Positions 1 to 8,094 of a stretch of 27,449 nt of DNA are shown one piece after another. The stretch spans positions 1 through 27,449 of the forward strand of contig CAJNDL010000029.1 in NCBI GenBank assembly GCA_905221505.1. The letters are read 5' to 3'. Position numbers and translations under genes: made by a program. How positions within the stretch are numbered: the first letter of the stretch is position 1; each line of letters begins with the position of its first letter. The notes beneath the pieces are model-generated. The model ran no database searches, was not told the origin of the DNA, and saw only the letters and a program-made list of their open reading frames with translations. This DNA is from a bacterium (GTDB lineage: Bacteria > Bacillota > Bacilli > Lactobacillales > Streptococcaceae).

Positions 1-43
1 TCAGTAAAGCAACTGATGACAATAAAATTTTTTTCATAATCAT
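1..43 (-). CDS. 5' end of a gene with a signal-peptide-like N-terminus (partial)
   Basis: On the minus strand an ATG at 43-41 (or the in-frame ATG at 37-35) opens a frame reading MIMKKILLSSVALL before the window ends. AAAGGA lies just upstream (about 48-53), 4 nt before the first ATG and about 10 nt before the second. Two lysines followed by a hydrophobic run is typical of an exported protein or lipoprotein. It is divergent from the Rgg-type regulator, with about 90 bp between start codons. It could be a lipoprotein, a secreted protein or a short hydrophobic peptide of the kind paired with Rgg regulators; only 14 codons are visible, so no function can be named. Confidence 0.55.
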   Translation of the reverse strand, partial: MIMKKILLSSVALL

Positions 44-44
44 A

Positions 45-73
45 TTGTCCTTTCTGTTTTATTTTTGTATAAT
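45..73 (+). promoter_or_regulatory. promoter for the Rgg-type regulator
   Basis: TTGTCC (45-50), a 17-bp spacer and a perfect TATAAT (68-73) point toward the regulator starting at 136. The -35 overlaps the ribosome-binding region of the divergent gene, so binding here could affect both genes. The motif AATCATA occurs at 38-44, 71-77 and 77-83; on the minus strand these read TATGATT and could serve as -10 elements for the divergent gene. Confidence 0.6.
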
Positions 74-135
74 CATAATCATACCACAAATAAAAAAACA
101 GGTTTAATTTTTTGCAGAAATGGAAGAGGAATACT

Positions 136-999
136 ATGGAAAATTTTGGTGCAGTTTTAAAGGATATCCGTATTTCAAAAAATTTTCGTCTTAAAGATTT
201 GGCTTGTGATAAGATTAGTGAGTCAACTATTTCTCGTTTCGAAAATGGGATTACAAAATTATCTATTGATCATTTTTACATGTTGTTAAATCGCCTGGGG
301 ATCTCATTTTCGGAATTTGAAGAATTAGTTCATTGCTATTATTCCAAAAAAGAATGCTTTTTTGAAGAATTAGAACATGCTGTAAACTCTTCAGATATCA
401 TTTTGTTACAAGAACTAATAAAGAAAATAGAGCTAAAACAAAAGCAGGAAAAAAGTTTATGCAATTTTCACATAAAATTGATTGCTGAACAACAGATTAA
501 TCGCCTTGCAAACCTTCCTTACAATGCATCTAAATGTAATGAGCTAATCAAGTATTTGCTTTCTGTAGATAATTGGATGGAGTATGAACTGAAAATTTTC
601 TATAATTCGGTGTTTTTTATGAACACTAAAACCATAAGCTTACTATATAGAGCTGTAATCAAGAAAACACGACATTTTTTAAAAACAGATATGGGAACAC
701 ATAGAGTAATTCCTTTATATTTATTTAATTTAGAATTATTATTAAAAAACAATTTGTTAGATAGCGCTCAATTTTTTATAGATGATTTAGAAAATTTACT
801 GACTAGACAAGGATATTATTTTGAAAAGACTTATTTACTTTTTTTAAAAGGTATTTATCTCATAAAAACGAATCAAGTAGAGTTAGGTAAAAAAGAATGT
901 TCCAAAGCTATGAAAATATGTAAGGAATATAATGATAGTGTCACAATAGAGAAATTAAACAAGACCTTTAAATCAGATTTAAAAGGATTTGTTTTTTAA
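136..999 (+). CDS. Rgg/GadR/MutR-family transcriptional regulator
   Basis: A 287-aa protein. The N-terminal 60 or so residues form an XRE-type helix-turn-helix (ESTISRFENG is the recognition-helix region), followed by an all-helical, TPR-like C-terminal domain of the kind that binds peptide pheromones in Rgg proteins. An upstream in-frame TTG (112) was rejected: ATG 136 has AGAGGA 5 nt before it, and MENFGAVLKDIR matches how Rgg proteins begin. The gene is visibly more AT-rich than the core genes to its right, which suggests transfer. It is divergent from a gene encoding a signal-like peptide, an arrangement seen in Rgg/SHP quorum-sensing pairs, but whether that neighbour is a pheromone cannot be judged. 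Family assignment is firm; target genes and ligand are unknown. Confidence 0.85.
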   Translation: MENFGAVLKDIRISKNFRLKDLACDKISESTISRFENGITKLSIDHFYMLLNRLGISFSEFEELVHCYYSKKECFFEELEHAVNSSDIILLQELIKKIELKQKQEKSLCNFHIKLIAEQQINRLANLPYNASKCNELIKYLLSVDNWMEYELKIFYNSVFFMNTKTISLLYRAVIKKTRHFLKTDMGTHRVIPLYLFNLELLLKNNLLDSAQFFIDDLENLLTRQGYYFEKTYLLFLKGIYLIKTNQVELGKKECSKAMKICKEYNDSVTIEKLNKTFKSDLKGFVF

Positions 1000-1029
1000 A
1001 TAAAGTTAGATAGAAAATGAGATAAAAGA

Positions 1030-1069
1030 AAAAAGGATAGCCTCTCTGCGATGAGATGTTATCCTTTTT
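1030..1069. terminator. bidirectional intrinsic terminator
   Basis: AAAAAGGATA (1030-1039) pairs perfectly with TATCCTTTTT (1060-1069); the 20-nt apex holds a further TCTC/GAGA pairing. Runs of A and T flank both sides, so it can stop the regulator from the left and the ABC membrane gene from the right. Confidence 0.85.
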
Positions 1070-1079
1070 GATTTAAAAA

Positions 1080-1847
1080 TTATTGCAAATTAACCTTGTT
1101 TTTCAAGATATAGTAGGTTCCGAGATAAAAGATAGCTATGAAAATGAGTTCTTCAACAATGCCTACGCTTGCTCCCATATAGAAATTATCATTAAATCCT
1201 GCAAGTGAATTAATATAGAAGTTAGTACTGGTATTGAAGAAGACTTCAATAAATCCAATGACGATTTGGATACCAATGTAGGCTGCAACAGCAAGTGCGG
1301 TACGGTATTCATTGAACAGTTGTCCAATGGAAATGGCCAAGTAAATGCAGAGGATACTGGAAATGGTATTTAGTAGGAGGGATAACCCCACAAGAGAGAG
1401 TTGAGGAAGGTATGTTCCTAGAAGTGGAATCAAGTCAGAATTTGACATCCATTCTGGAACCGTTATAGTCACAATAAGAAAAGCACTTAGAGCCAGTACA
1501 GCCGAGCTAAGTATAGACCAGATGAAAGCTCCGACTAATTTAGCTGTGATGATATAGTGCTCAGAAACTGGCAAGGTCAAAGTCAGATAGCCTTGGCGGT
1601 CATAGACACTTCCTTTGAAGCGTTTAATAATCAAGAAAAGAGTTGAAATCCCAAGTGTAATTATCAAGCCACCAAAGACGAGAGCCAGAAAGATAAATAG
1701 GAAAGGTTGGCTATCTTTGAAAGATATATAATTATAGTAGTGGCCTTGCATTCCCAGGGGGACGGAAAGGGCTAGAACAGCAGCGTAGAGGGCTAAATAC
1801 CACTTGTTAACATTTTTAAATTCGTAGCGAACTAAATTCCAAAACAT
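1080..1847 (-). CDS. ABC transporter membrane protein (ABC-2-like), GntR-linked
   Basis: A 255-aa polytopic protein with about six hydrophobic segments (around residues 17-33, 50-73, 100-128, 150-175, 184-204 and 226-247). AAAGGAG precedes the ATG at 1847. The gene lies 15 bp downstream of the ATPase gene and is the last gene of a gntR-ATPase-permease operon, so it is taken as the membrane partner of that ATPase. GntR/YtrA-type operons of this layout usually encode small ABC exporters that respond to envelope stress or antimicrobials; the substrate here is unknown. The gene ends at the bidirectional terminator shared with the convergent regulator. Confidence 0.8.
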   Translation of the reverse strand: MFWNLVRYEFKNVNKWYLALYAAVLALSVPLGMQGHYYNYISFKDSQPFLFIFLALVFGGLIITLGISTLFLIIKRFKGSVYDRQGYLTLTLPVSEHYIITAKLVGAFIWSILSSAVLALSAFLIVTITVPEWMSNSDLIPLLGTYLPQLSLVGLSLLLNTISSILCIYLAISIGQLFNEYRTALAVAAYIGIQIVIGFIEVFFNTSTNFYINSLAGFNDNFYMGASVGIVEELIFIAIFYLGTYYILKNKVNLQ

Positions 1848-1862
1848 AATAATCTCCTTTGC

Positions 1863-2558
1863 TTAGGCCTTAAATTCCTGACGGAAGAGTTGGTCAATGG
1901 ATTCACCTGACTCGTAACGAATATCATCTACATTGCCTTGACGAACGACTTTTCCGTCTTTGAGGAAGACAATTTCATCCAAGATTGGCTCGATATCAGA
2001 AATCAAGTGGGTAGAAATCAAAACGGTAGAAGTTGGGGAGTAGTTGTTGATAATGGTATTGAGGATATACTCACGGGCTGCTGGGTCTACCCCACCAATG
2101 GGTTCGTCCAGAACGTAAAGACGAGCATCACGGCTCATAACCAAAATCAGTTGGACCTTTTCCTTGTTTCCTTTTGATAATTTCTTGAGACGGCTATTTT
2201 CATCAATGCCAAGGTCTGCAAGTAGATGATGGGCGCGTTCAAGATTGAAATCTTTATAGAAGGTCTTGAAGTAGGTTAGGGCTTCTTTGACCTTCATTTG
2301 TTCATTGAGATAGGTCGTATCCGGCAAATAAGCTACGATGGCCTTGGTTGCTGGGCTTGGGTCCATGTCGTTGATGAGGACGCGTCCTTGGTCTGGTTGT
2401 AAGAGCCCATTGATTAGTTTAATCAGGGTTGTTTTTCCTGAGCCGTTTGGGCCAAGGAGACCAACAATTTTTCCAGCTGGGATGTCAAGAGAAACATTTT
2501 CAAGGGCTGGGGTTGCTCCATAAGATTTGGATACATTTTCAAATGCTAGTAATGACAT
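1863..2558 (-). CDS. ABC transporter ATP-binding protein, GntR-linked
   Basis: A 231-aa ABC ATPase. It shows Walker A GPNGSGKT (residues 36-43), an ABC signature in the form LSKGNKEKV, Walker B LYVLDEP and the H-loop STH. The start was placed at the ATG reading MSLLAFENVSKSYG because it has AAAGGAG about 9 nt upstream, inside the end of gntR; an upstream in-frame start would overlap gntR and leaves the family's usual N-terminus. The gap to the gntR stop is 4 nt, so translation is probably coupled. The LSKG signature is a common variant in the YtrB/BcrA-like exporter ATPases. Substrate unknown. Confidence 0.9.
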   Translation of the reverse strand: MSLLAFENVSKSYGATPALENVSLDIPAGKIVGLLGPNGSGKTTLIKLINGLLQPDQGRVLINDMDPSPATKAIVAYLPDTTYLNEQMKVKEALTYFKTFYKDFNLERAHHLLADLGIDENSRLKKLSKGNKEKVQLILVMSRDARLYVLDEPIGGVDPAAREYILNTIINNYSPTSTVLISTHLISDIEPILDEIVFLKDGKVVRQGNVDDIRYESGESIDQLFRQEFKA

Positions 2559-2562
2559 AGGC

Positions 2563-2928
2563 TTAAACTCCTTTAATATAATCACTGACTACGCCTGGTA
2601 GTTCTTCTTTTTCATAGCCAAAATGGGTCATGGAGGAAACGAAGTGTTCCAATTCTTCTTCTGATAGTTGTTTGCGCGATTGGGCGATCAGTTCCTTATC
2701 CTCAGTTACAAATCGTCCAGTTGTTCGCTTGCTGTAAACAAATCCTTCTCGTTCGAGGTCTGACAAGGCCCTTTGGATGGTGTTGGGATTGACACCAGCC
2801 TCGCTCGCCAGCTCTCTCACGGTTGGAAGTTGTTGATTGGGTTCCAGTGCATGGGAGACAATCTGAAGCTTGATTTTCTCCATAATCTGTAAATAAATGG
2901 GTTTTTTGTTGTCAAATGTCCAGGACAT
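2563..2928 (-). CDS. GntR-family (YtrA-type) transcriptional regulator
   Basis: A 121-aa protein with an N-terminal winged helix (about residues 10-75; LPTVRELASEAGVNPNTIQR is the HTH) and a short C-terminal tail rather than a large ligand-binding domain, which is the mark of the YtrA subfamily. AAAGGAG precedes the ATG. It heads the operon with the ATPase and permease and most likely represses it from the strong promoter upstream (2966-2994). It is divergent from nrdR, with 139 bp between the two start codons. The inducing signal is unknown. Confidence 0.9.
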   Translation of the reverse strand: MSWTFDNKKPIYLQIMEKIKLQIVSHALEPNQQLPTVRELASEAGVNPNTIQRALSDLEREGFVYSKRTTGRFVTEDKELIAQSRKQLSEEELEHFVSSMTHFGYEKEELPGVVSDYIKGV

Positions 2929-2965
2929 CTTGGTCTCCTTTCTTTTATCCTTTTGTCTTAATTAA

Positions 2966-2994
2966 ATAATACAACAAAACAAAAAACTTGTCAA
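2966..2994 (-). promoter_or_regulatory. promoter of the GntR/ABC operon
   Basis: Read on the minus strand, a perfect TTGACA (2994-2989), a 17-bp spacer and TATTAT (2971-2966). The spacer and -10 region are rich in TTGT/ACAA runs where a YtrA-type repressor could bind, though no clean inverted repeat was identified. Confidence 0.8.
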
Positions 2995-3011
2995 GCAAAA
3001 AGAAGAATTGT

Positions 3012-3040
3012 TTTGGGAATCGCTTAAAAAATGGTATAAT
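3012..3040 (+). promoter_or_regulatory. extended -10 promoter of the nrdR operon
   Basis: TATAAT at 3035-3040 is preceded by TGG (3032-3034), an extended -10; the -35 (TTTGGG, 3012-3017, 17-bp spacing) is poor, as is tolerated with an extended -10. The start codon of nrdR follows 28 bp later. Confidence 0.65.
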
Positions 3041-3067
3041 GAAAAGAAAACGATAAGGAGGGAAAGG

Positions 3068-3541
3068 ATGCGTTGTCCAAAATGTGGGGCTACCAAGTCA
3101 AGTGTTATTGATAGTCGCCAAGCAGAAGAAGGGAACACCATTCGTAGAAGACGTGAGTGCGATGAATGCCAACATCGTTTTACAACCTACGAACGGGTAG
3201 AAGAAAGAACCTTAGTGGTTGTTAAAAAAGATGGCACGCGAGAACAGTTCTCCAGAGATAAAATCTTTAATGGGATTATCCGCTCAGCCCAGAAACGTCC
3301 TGTGTCAAGTGATGAAATCAACATGGTAGTCAATCGTATCGAACAGAAACTCCGTGGTCGAAATGAAAATGAAATTCAAAGTGAGGACATTGGTTCGCTT
3401 GTCATGGAGGAGTTGGCTGAACTGGACGAGATTACCTATGTGCGTTTTGCCAGTGTCTACCGTAGTTTTAAGGATGTCAGTGAGTTAGAGAGCCTGCTCC
3501 AACAAATCACCCAGTCCTCTAAAAAGAAAAAGGAAAGATAA
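3068..3541 (+). CDS. nrdR: transcriptional repressor NrdR
   Basis: A 157-aa protein of normal family length. A zinc ribbon uses C3, C6, C31 and C34, followed by an ATP-cone domain (from about residue 48). NrdR senses ATP/dATP and represses ribonucleotide reductase genes by binding NrdR boxes in their promoters. The start at 3068 gives the canonical MRCPKCG beginning with AAGGAGG upstream; a longer in-frame start at 3008 would lie upstream of the -10 and was rejected. Its stop codon abuts the ATG of dnaB. Control of dNTP supply is thus cotranscribed with helicase loading genes, an arrangement common in Firmicutes. Confidence 0.96.
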
Positions 3542-4711
3542 ATGAAGCCAATTGACCGTTTTTCTTATCTAAAGAATAATCGGGTGTCGCAAGATACCTC
3601 ATCTCTGGTACAGTGCTACCTCCCGATTATCGGTCAGGAGGCACTGAGCCTTTATCTTTATACGATCAGTTTTTGGGATAATAGCAAAAAGGAATATCTT
3701 TTTTCAAGTATTCTCAATCATCTCAATTTTGGGATGGATAGACTGATAAAATCCCTGAAAATCCTATCTGCTTTCAATCTTTTGACCCTCTATCAAAAGG
3801 GGGACGTTTATCAGCTAGCTATCCATGCCCCTCTCTCGAGTCAAGAGTTTTTGGAGCATCCTGTTTATCGCAGACTTTTGGAGAAAAAAATTGGCGATGC
3901 AGCTGTGGAGGATTTGAAAGTTGAAAATGCTGAGGGAGAAGAAATACCTGTCTCCCTCAATCAAGTCTTTCCAGACTTGCCAGAACTGGGAAGTCAAGAA
4001 GATCTTGGTTTTAAGAAGAAAGTGGCCAATGATTTTGACTTGGACCATTTTCGTCAGCTCATGGCTCGAGATGGACTGCGTTTTGCGGATGAGCAGTCCG
4101 ATGTATTGAACCTGTTTGCTATTGCAGAAGAAAAGAAGTGGACTTGGTTTGAAACCTATCAATTGGCCAAGTCAACAGCTGTTTCCCAGGTTATTTCAAC
4201 CAAACGTATGCGGGAAAAAATTGCTCAAAAACCTGTTTCCTCTGACTTTAGTCCTAAGGAAGCGACCATTATAAAAGAAGCCAAAAGTAAAACTGCCCTG
4301 CAGTTCTTGGCAGAAATCAAGCAAACACGCAAGGGAACTATTACCCAAACAGAAAGAGAACTTTTGCAACAGATGGCTGGCTTGGGCTTGCTGGACGAAG
4401 TCATCAATATTATTCTCTTATTGACCTTTAATAAAGTGGATTCGGCAAATATCAACGAGAAATATGCCATGAAGGTGGCCAATGATTACGCCTATCAAAA
4501 GATTCATTCGGCAGAAGAGGCAGTCTTGCGCATCCGTGAACGTGGGCAGAAGAGTCAGGCTCAAAAAACCAGTAACCCCAGTCCTGCCAAGTCCAATGTA
4601 CCCAAGTGGAGCAATCCAGATTATAAAAATGAAACCAGCGAGGAAACTCGTCTGGAATTAGAACGTAAGAAACAAGAACTATTAGCTCGATTAGAAAAAG
4701 GAGGAGATTAG
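3542..4711 (+). CDS. dnaB: replication initiation / helicase-loading protein DnaB
   Basis: A 389-aa protein of the Gram-positive DnaB family (not the E. coli helicase), which with DnaD and DnaI loads the replicative helicase DnaC at oriC and at restarting forks. The N-terminal half (about 1-110) has a winged-helix-like pattern; the C-terminal part carries the DnaB/DnaD-type helical domain (about 190-340, with the WTWFETYQLA region), then a charged, low-complexity tail. It starts immediately after the nrdR stop and ends immediately before the dnaI ATG. AAGAAAAAGGA at the end of nrdR supplies the ribosome-binding site. Function is by family and by the dnaI neighbour. Confidence 0.92.
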   Translation: MKPIDRFSYLKNNRVSQDTSSLVQCYLPIIGQEALSLYLYTISFWDNSKKEYLFSSILNHLNFGMDRLIKSLKILSAFNLLTLYQKGDVYQLAIHAPLSSQEFLEHPVYRRLLEKKIGDAAVEDLKVENAEGEEIPVSLNQVFPDLPELGSQEDLGFKKKVANDFDLDHFRQLMARDGLRFADEQSDVLNLFAIAEEKKWTWFETYQLAKSTAVSQVISTKRMREKIAQKPVSSDFSPKEATIIKEAKSKTALQFLAEIKQTRKGTITQTERELLQQMAGLGLLDEVINIILLLTFNKVDSANINEKYAMKVANDYAYQKIHSAEEAVLRIRERGQKSQAQKTSNPSPAKSNVPKWSNPDYKNETSEETRLELERKKQELLARLEKGGD

Positions 4712-5608
4712 ATGGAAAGTGTCGGAGACGTACTCAAGCGTCAACCTAGCCGTTTTCATTATCAAGATTTGGTCCAGAAAATCATGAAGGACCCTGATGT
4801 TGCGGCCTTTATCCAGCAAGAATCCCTCAGCCCAGAGGAATTGAATCGCAGTATCTCCAAGTTTAATCAATACATCACCGAGCGTGACAAGTTTCTCCGT
4901 GGTGATACAGATTATATTGCCAAAGGATACAAGCCTATTTTGGTTATGAATCATGGTTATGCGGATGTTTCTTATGAAGAAACTACTGAACTAATCGCAG
5001 CAGAAAAAGAAGCGGCTATTAAGAACCGTCTCAAGTTAATCAATCTGCCAGCCAGTCTCAAGAAAGCTAGTTTGGCTCAAGTAGACTTGGATGATTTGGG
5101 GCGCTTGCCAGTTTTTGAAAAGCTATTAGCCTTCGTAGAGCAATATCCAGCTATTCGAAAAGGTCTTTACTTATATGGAGACTTTGGTGTGGGTAAAAGT
5201 TTCATGGTGGCTGCCTTGGCTCATGATTTATCAGAAAAACGTGGTGTTTCATCAACCCTCCTCCACTATCCTAGCTTTGTCATCGATGTCAAAAATGCTA
5301 TCGGTGATGGCAATGTCAAGACCTTGGTGGATGAGATTAAGCTTTCTGAAGTCCTGATTTTAGATGATATTGGTGCCGAGCAATCAACAGCTTGGGTGCG
5401 GGATGAAATCCTACAAGTCATTCTCCAATATCGGATGCAGGAAAATTTACCGACCTTTTTCACATCCAACTTCAACTTTGAAGATTTGGAGCAGCATTTT
5501 GCTAAAGGGAAACAAGGAAATGACGAAACCTGGGAAGCTAGACGGGTCATGGAACGCATCCGTTACTTGGCTGAGGAGACTCGTTTAGAAGGAGTGAACC
5601 GCCGATGA
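4712..5608 (+). CDS. dnaI: primosomal helicase loader DnaI
   Basis: A 298-aa AAA+ ATPase. Walker A GDFGVGKS (residues 156-163), Walker B LILDD (215-219) and sensor-1-like TSNF (251-254) are present, with an arginine-rich end (RRVMERIRYLAEETRLEG). It delivers the replicative helicase to DNA together with DnaB/DnaD. The N-terminal domain lacks the cysteines that form a zinc site in Bacillus DnaI; the whole protein contains no cysteine. GGAGG sits at the end of dnaB. The stop overlaps the next ATG (ATGA), so the nitroreductase is translationally coupled. Confidence 0.95.
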   Translation: MESVGDVLKRQPSRFHYQDLVQKIMKDPDVAAFIQQESLSPEELNRSISKFNQYITERDKFLRGDTDYIAKGYKPILVMNHGYADVSYEETTELIAAEKEAAIKNRLKLINLPASLKKASLAQVDLDDLGRLPVFEKLLAFVEQYPAIRKGLYLYGDFGVGKSFMVAALAHDLSEKRGVSSTLLHYPSFVIDVKNAIGDGNVKTLVDEIKLSEVLILDDIGAEQSTAWVRDEILQVILQYRMQENLPTFFTSNFNFEDLEQHFAKGKQGNDETWEARRVMERIRYLAEETRLEGVNRR

Positions 5609-6318
5609 CAGAAACGATTAAACTGATGAAAGCTCATAAGTCTGTGCGAAGATTTAAGGAGCAAGTCATCCTTCAGGAGGACTTGACTGAAATCCTGACA
5701 GCAGCTCAGATGGCCTCGTCTTGGAAGAATTTTCAATCCTACTCTGTGATTGTGGTGCGAAGTCAAGAAAAGAAAGATGCCTTGTATGAGTTGGTGCCTC
5801 AAGAAGCCATTCGCCAGTCTGCTGTTTTCCTTCTCTTTGTTGGAGATTTGAACCGAGCAGAAAAGGGAGCTCAGCTTCATACCGACACCTTCCAACCTCA
5901 AGGTGTAGAAAGTCTCTTGATTAGTTCGGTCGATGCGGCTCTTGCTGGTCAAAATGCCCTGCTGGCGGCTGAAAGTTTGGGCTATGGTGGTGTTATCATT
6001 GGCTTGGTTCGTTACAAGTCAGAAGAAGTGGCAGAGCTTTTTAACCTACCTGACTATACTTATCCAGTTTTTGGGATGGCACTGGGTCTTCCAAATGAAG
6101 AACATGAAGTCAAACCTCGCTTGCCATTGAATCAAGTGATATTTGAGGAAGAATATCAGGAACAGACAGTTGATGTGATTGAGGCTTATGACCGTGTACA
6201 GGCAGACTATGCTGGGGCGCGTGCGACTACAAGTTGGAGTCAGCGCCTAGCCGAACAGTTTGGTCAAGCTGAACCAAGCTCAACTAGAAAAAATCTTGAA
6301 CAGAAGAAGTTATTGTAG
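5605..6318 (+). CDS. nitroreductase family protein (NfsA/FRP-like)
   Basis: A 237-aa FMN-dependent oxidoreductase of the oxygen-insensitive NADPH nitroreductase / flavin reductase type. Visible marks are the N-terminal SVRRF (FMN phosphate binding), SSWKNFQS, the helix with DAALAGQNALLAAESLGYG, and the following IGLVR, all typical of the fold. It overlaps dnaI by 4 bp and precedes der by 13 bp, so it is part of the nrdR-der transcript even though its activity has no evident link to replication. Natural substrate is unknown. Confidence 0.9.
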   Translation: MTETIKLMKAHKSVRRFKEQVILQEDLTEILTAAQMASSWKNFQSYSVIVVRSQEKKDALYELVPQEAIRQSAVFLLFVGDLNRAEKGAQLHTDTFQPQGVESLLISSVDAALAGQNALLAAESLGYGGVIIGLVRYKSEEVAELFNLPDYTYPVFGMALGLPNEEHEVKPRLPLNQVIFEEEYQEQTVDVIEAYDRVQADYAGARATTSWSQRLAEQFGQAEPSSTRKNLEQKKLL

Positions 6319-6331
6319 AAAGTGAGAAATT

Positions 6332-7642
6332 ATGGCCCTACCAACTATTGCCATTGTAGGACGTCCCAATGTTGGGAAATCAACCCTATTTAATCGGATC
6401 GCTGGTGAGCGAATCTCCATTGTAGAAGATGTCGAAGGAGTGACACGTGACCGTATCTATGCGACGGGTGAGTGGCTCAATCGCTCTTTTAGCATGATTG
6501 ATACAGGAGGAATCGATGATGTCGATGCTCCTTTCATGGAACAAATCAAGCACCAGGCAGAAATTGCTATGGAAGAAGCAGATGTTATCGTTTTTGTTGT
6601 GTCTGGTAAGGAAGGAATTACCGATGCGGACGAATACGTAGCCCGTAAGCTTTATAAGACCCACAAACCAGTTATCCTCGCAGTTAACAAGGTGGATAAC
6701 CCTGAGATGCGAAATGATATCTATGATTTCTATGCCCTCGGTTTGGGTGAACCACTGCCTATCTCATCTGTCCACGGTATCGGTACAGGGGATGTGCTAG
6801 ACGCCATCGTAGAAAATCTTCCAAATGAATATGAAGAAGAAAATCCAGATGTGATTAAGTTTAGCTTGATTGGTCGTCCAAACGTTGGAAAATCAAGCTT
6901 GATCAATGCTATCTTGGGAGAAGACCGTGTCATTGCCAGTCCAGTTGCTGGAACAACACGTGACGCCATTGATACCCACTTTACAGATACAGATGGTCAA
7001 GAGTTTACCATGATTGATACAGCTGGTATGCGTAAGTCTGGTAAGGTTTATGAAAATACCGAGAAATACTCTGTCATGCGTGCCATGCGTGCGATTGACC
7101 GCTCGGATGTGGTCTTGATGGTTATCAATGCGGAAGAAGGTATCCGTGAATACGACAAGCGTATCGCAGGATTTGCCCATGAAGCTGGTAAAGGGATGAT
7201 TATCGTGGTTAACAAGTGGGATACACTTGAAAAAGACAACCACACTATGAAAAACTGGGAAGAAGATATCCGTGAGCAGTTCCAATACCTGCCTTACGCC
7301 CCGATTATCTTTGTATCAGCTTTGACTAAACAACGTCTTCACAAGCTGCCTGAAATGATCAAGCAAATCAGTGAAAGCCAAAACACACGTATTCCATCAG
7401 CTGTCTTGAACGATGTGATTATGGATGCCATTGCTATCAATCCAACACCGACAGACAAAGGAAAACGACTCAAGATTTTCTACGCGACCCAAGTGGCAAC
7501 CAAACCACCAACCTTTGTTATCTTTGTCAACGAAGAAGAACTCATGCACTTTTCTTACCTGCGTTTCTTGGAAAATCAAATCCGCAAGGCCTTTGTCTTT
7601 GAGGGAACTCCAATCCATCTCATCGCAAGAAAACGTAAATAA
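6332..7642 (+). CDS. der: ribosome biogenesis GTPase Der (EngA)
   Basis: A 436-aa protein of usual Der length with two tandem GTPase domains and a C-terminal KH-like domain. G1 motifs GRPNVGKS occur at residues 10-17 and 181-188; DTGG (57-60) and NKVD (119-122) belong to domain 1, and DTAGMRKSG and NKWD to domain 2. Der acts in maturation of the 50S subunit. The gene ends 8 bp before a strong terminator, and is the last gene of the nrdR operon. The ribosome-binding site (AAAGTGAG) is weaker than those of its neighbours. Confidence 0.97.
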
Positions 7643-7650
7643 AAAAGTAG

Positions 7651-7679
7651 AATCTGGAATGACATTTCCAGATTTTTTT
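7651..7679 (+). terminator. intrinsic terminator after der
   Basis: AATCTGGAA (7651-7659) pairs with TTCCAGATT (7666-7674) around a TGACAT loop, followed by a T-run to 7679. Confidence 0.9.
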
Positions 7680-7687
7680 GATAGAAT
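7659..7687 (+). promoter_or_regulatory. promoter for the 7727 membrane-protein/ABC cluster, overlapping the der terminator
   Basis: ATGACA (7659-7664; 5 of 6 to consensus) lies in the loop of the der terminator; 17 bp later comes TAGAAT (7682-7687) with an extended-10 TG (7679-7680). The downstream gene begins at 7727. Confidence 0.65.
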
Positions 7688-7726
7688 GAAGGTAAAGAAA
7701 GCGCTATCAAAGAGAGGGGGATGGTG

Positions 7727-8062
7727 ATGAAACATTTGTTTAAATTGATAATCTTATTTCCCTGGTTTTACTTTTTCAGCTGGATTGAAAAGGACAATAG
7801 AGATAGTAAATTTTTCCCAATTTTTTACTATTTTTACTGGTTTTACATCCCCCTCTATGCTCTTTTTAGCCTTGCTTGGACAGTTATTTCAGTTCTGTTT
7901 TTCAATATTGTCTTGAGAAATTTGACAGATATCAAGTTATGGGGCATTTGGTTTCTTTTTATTCTGCTAGCTATTGGTATGAATAGGTTAACTTATTTCT
8001 GTTTCAAAAAAATGCTTAGACTAAGAAAGGAGTTAGGAAAGTCTAAGGGTGGAAGGCATTGA
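7727..8062 (+). CDS. small membrane protein, first gene of ABC cluster
   Basis: A 111-aa protein of unknown function with about three hydrophobic segments rich in Phe, Trp and Tyr (around residues 6-19, 31-63 and 71-90) and a basic C-terminus. ATG 7727 was chosen over ATG 7721 because GAGGGGG ends at 7720, which is directly against the first ATG but well spaced for the second. It is followed by an ABC-type cluster and is probably cotranscribed with it. No family recognised. Confidence 0.7.
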   Translation: MKHLFKLIILFPWFYFFSWIEKDNRDSKFFPIFYYFYWFYIPLYALFSLAWTVISVLFFNIVLRNLTDIKLWGIWFLFILLAIGMNRLTYFCFKKMLRLRKELGKSKGGRH

Positions 8063-8094
8063 TTTATATGGTTTTTATTGATAGGAGGTAGTTT

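Noticed and set aside
36..83. AATCATA direct repeats as a specific Rgg operator
   Set aside because: Short, AT-rich and explicable as -10 elements of the divergent gene; not strong enough for a separate feature.
112..135. TTG start extending the Rgg-type regulator by eight codons
   Set aside because: No ribosome-binding site before the TTG, while ATG 136 has AGAGGA at good spacing and a family-like N-terminus.
3815..4162. Minus-strand frame inside dnaB
   Set aside because: Shadow frame: no ribosome-binding site, no family resemblance, lies within a clear coding gene. The same applies to the many antisense frames in der, secA, the DAHP genes, alr and recG.
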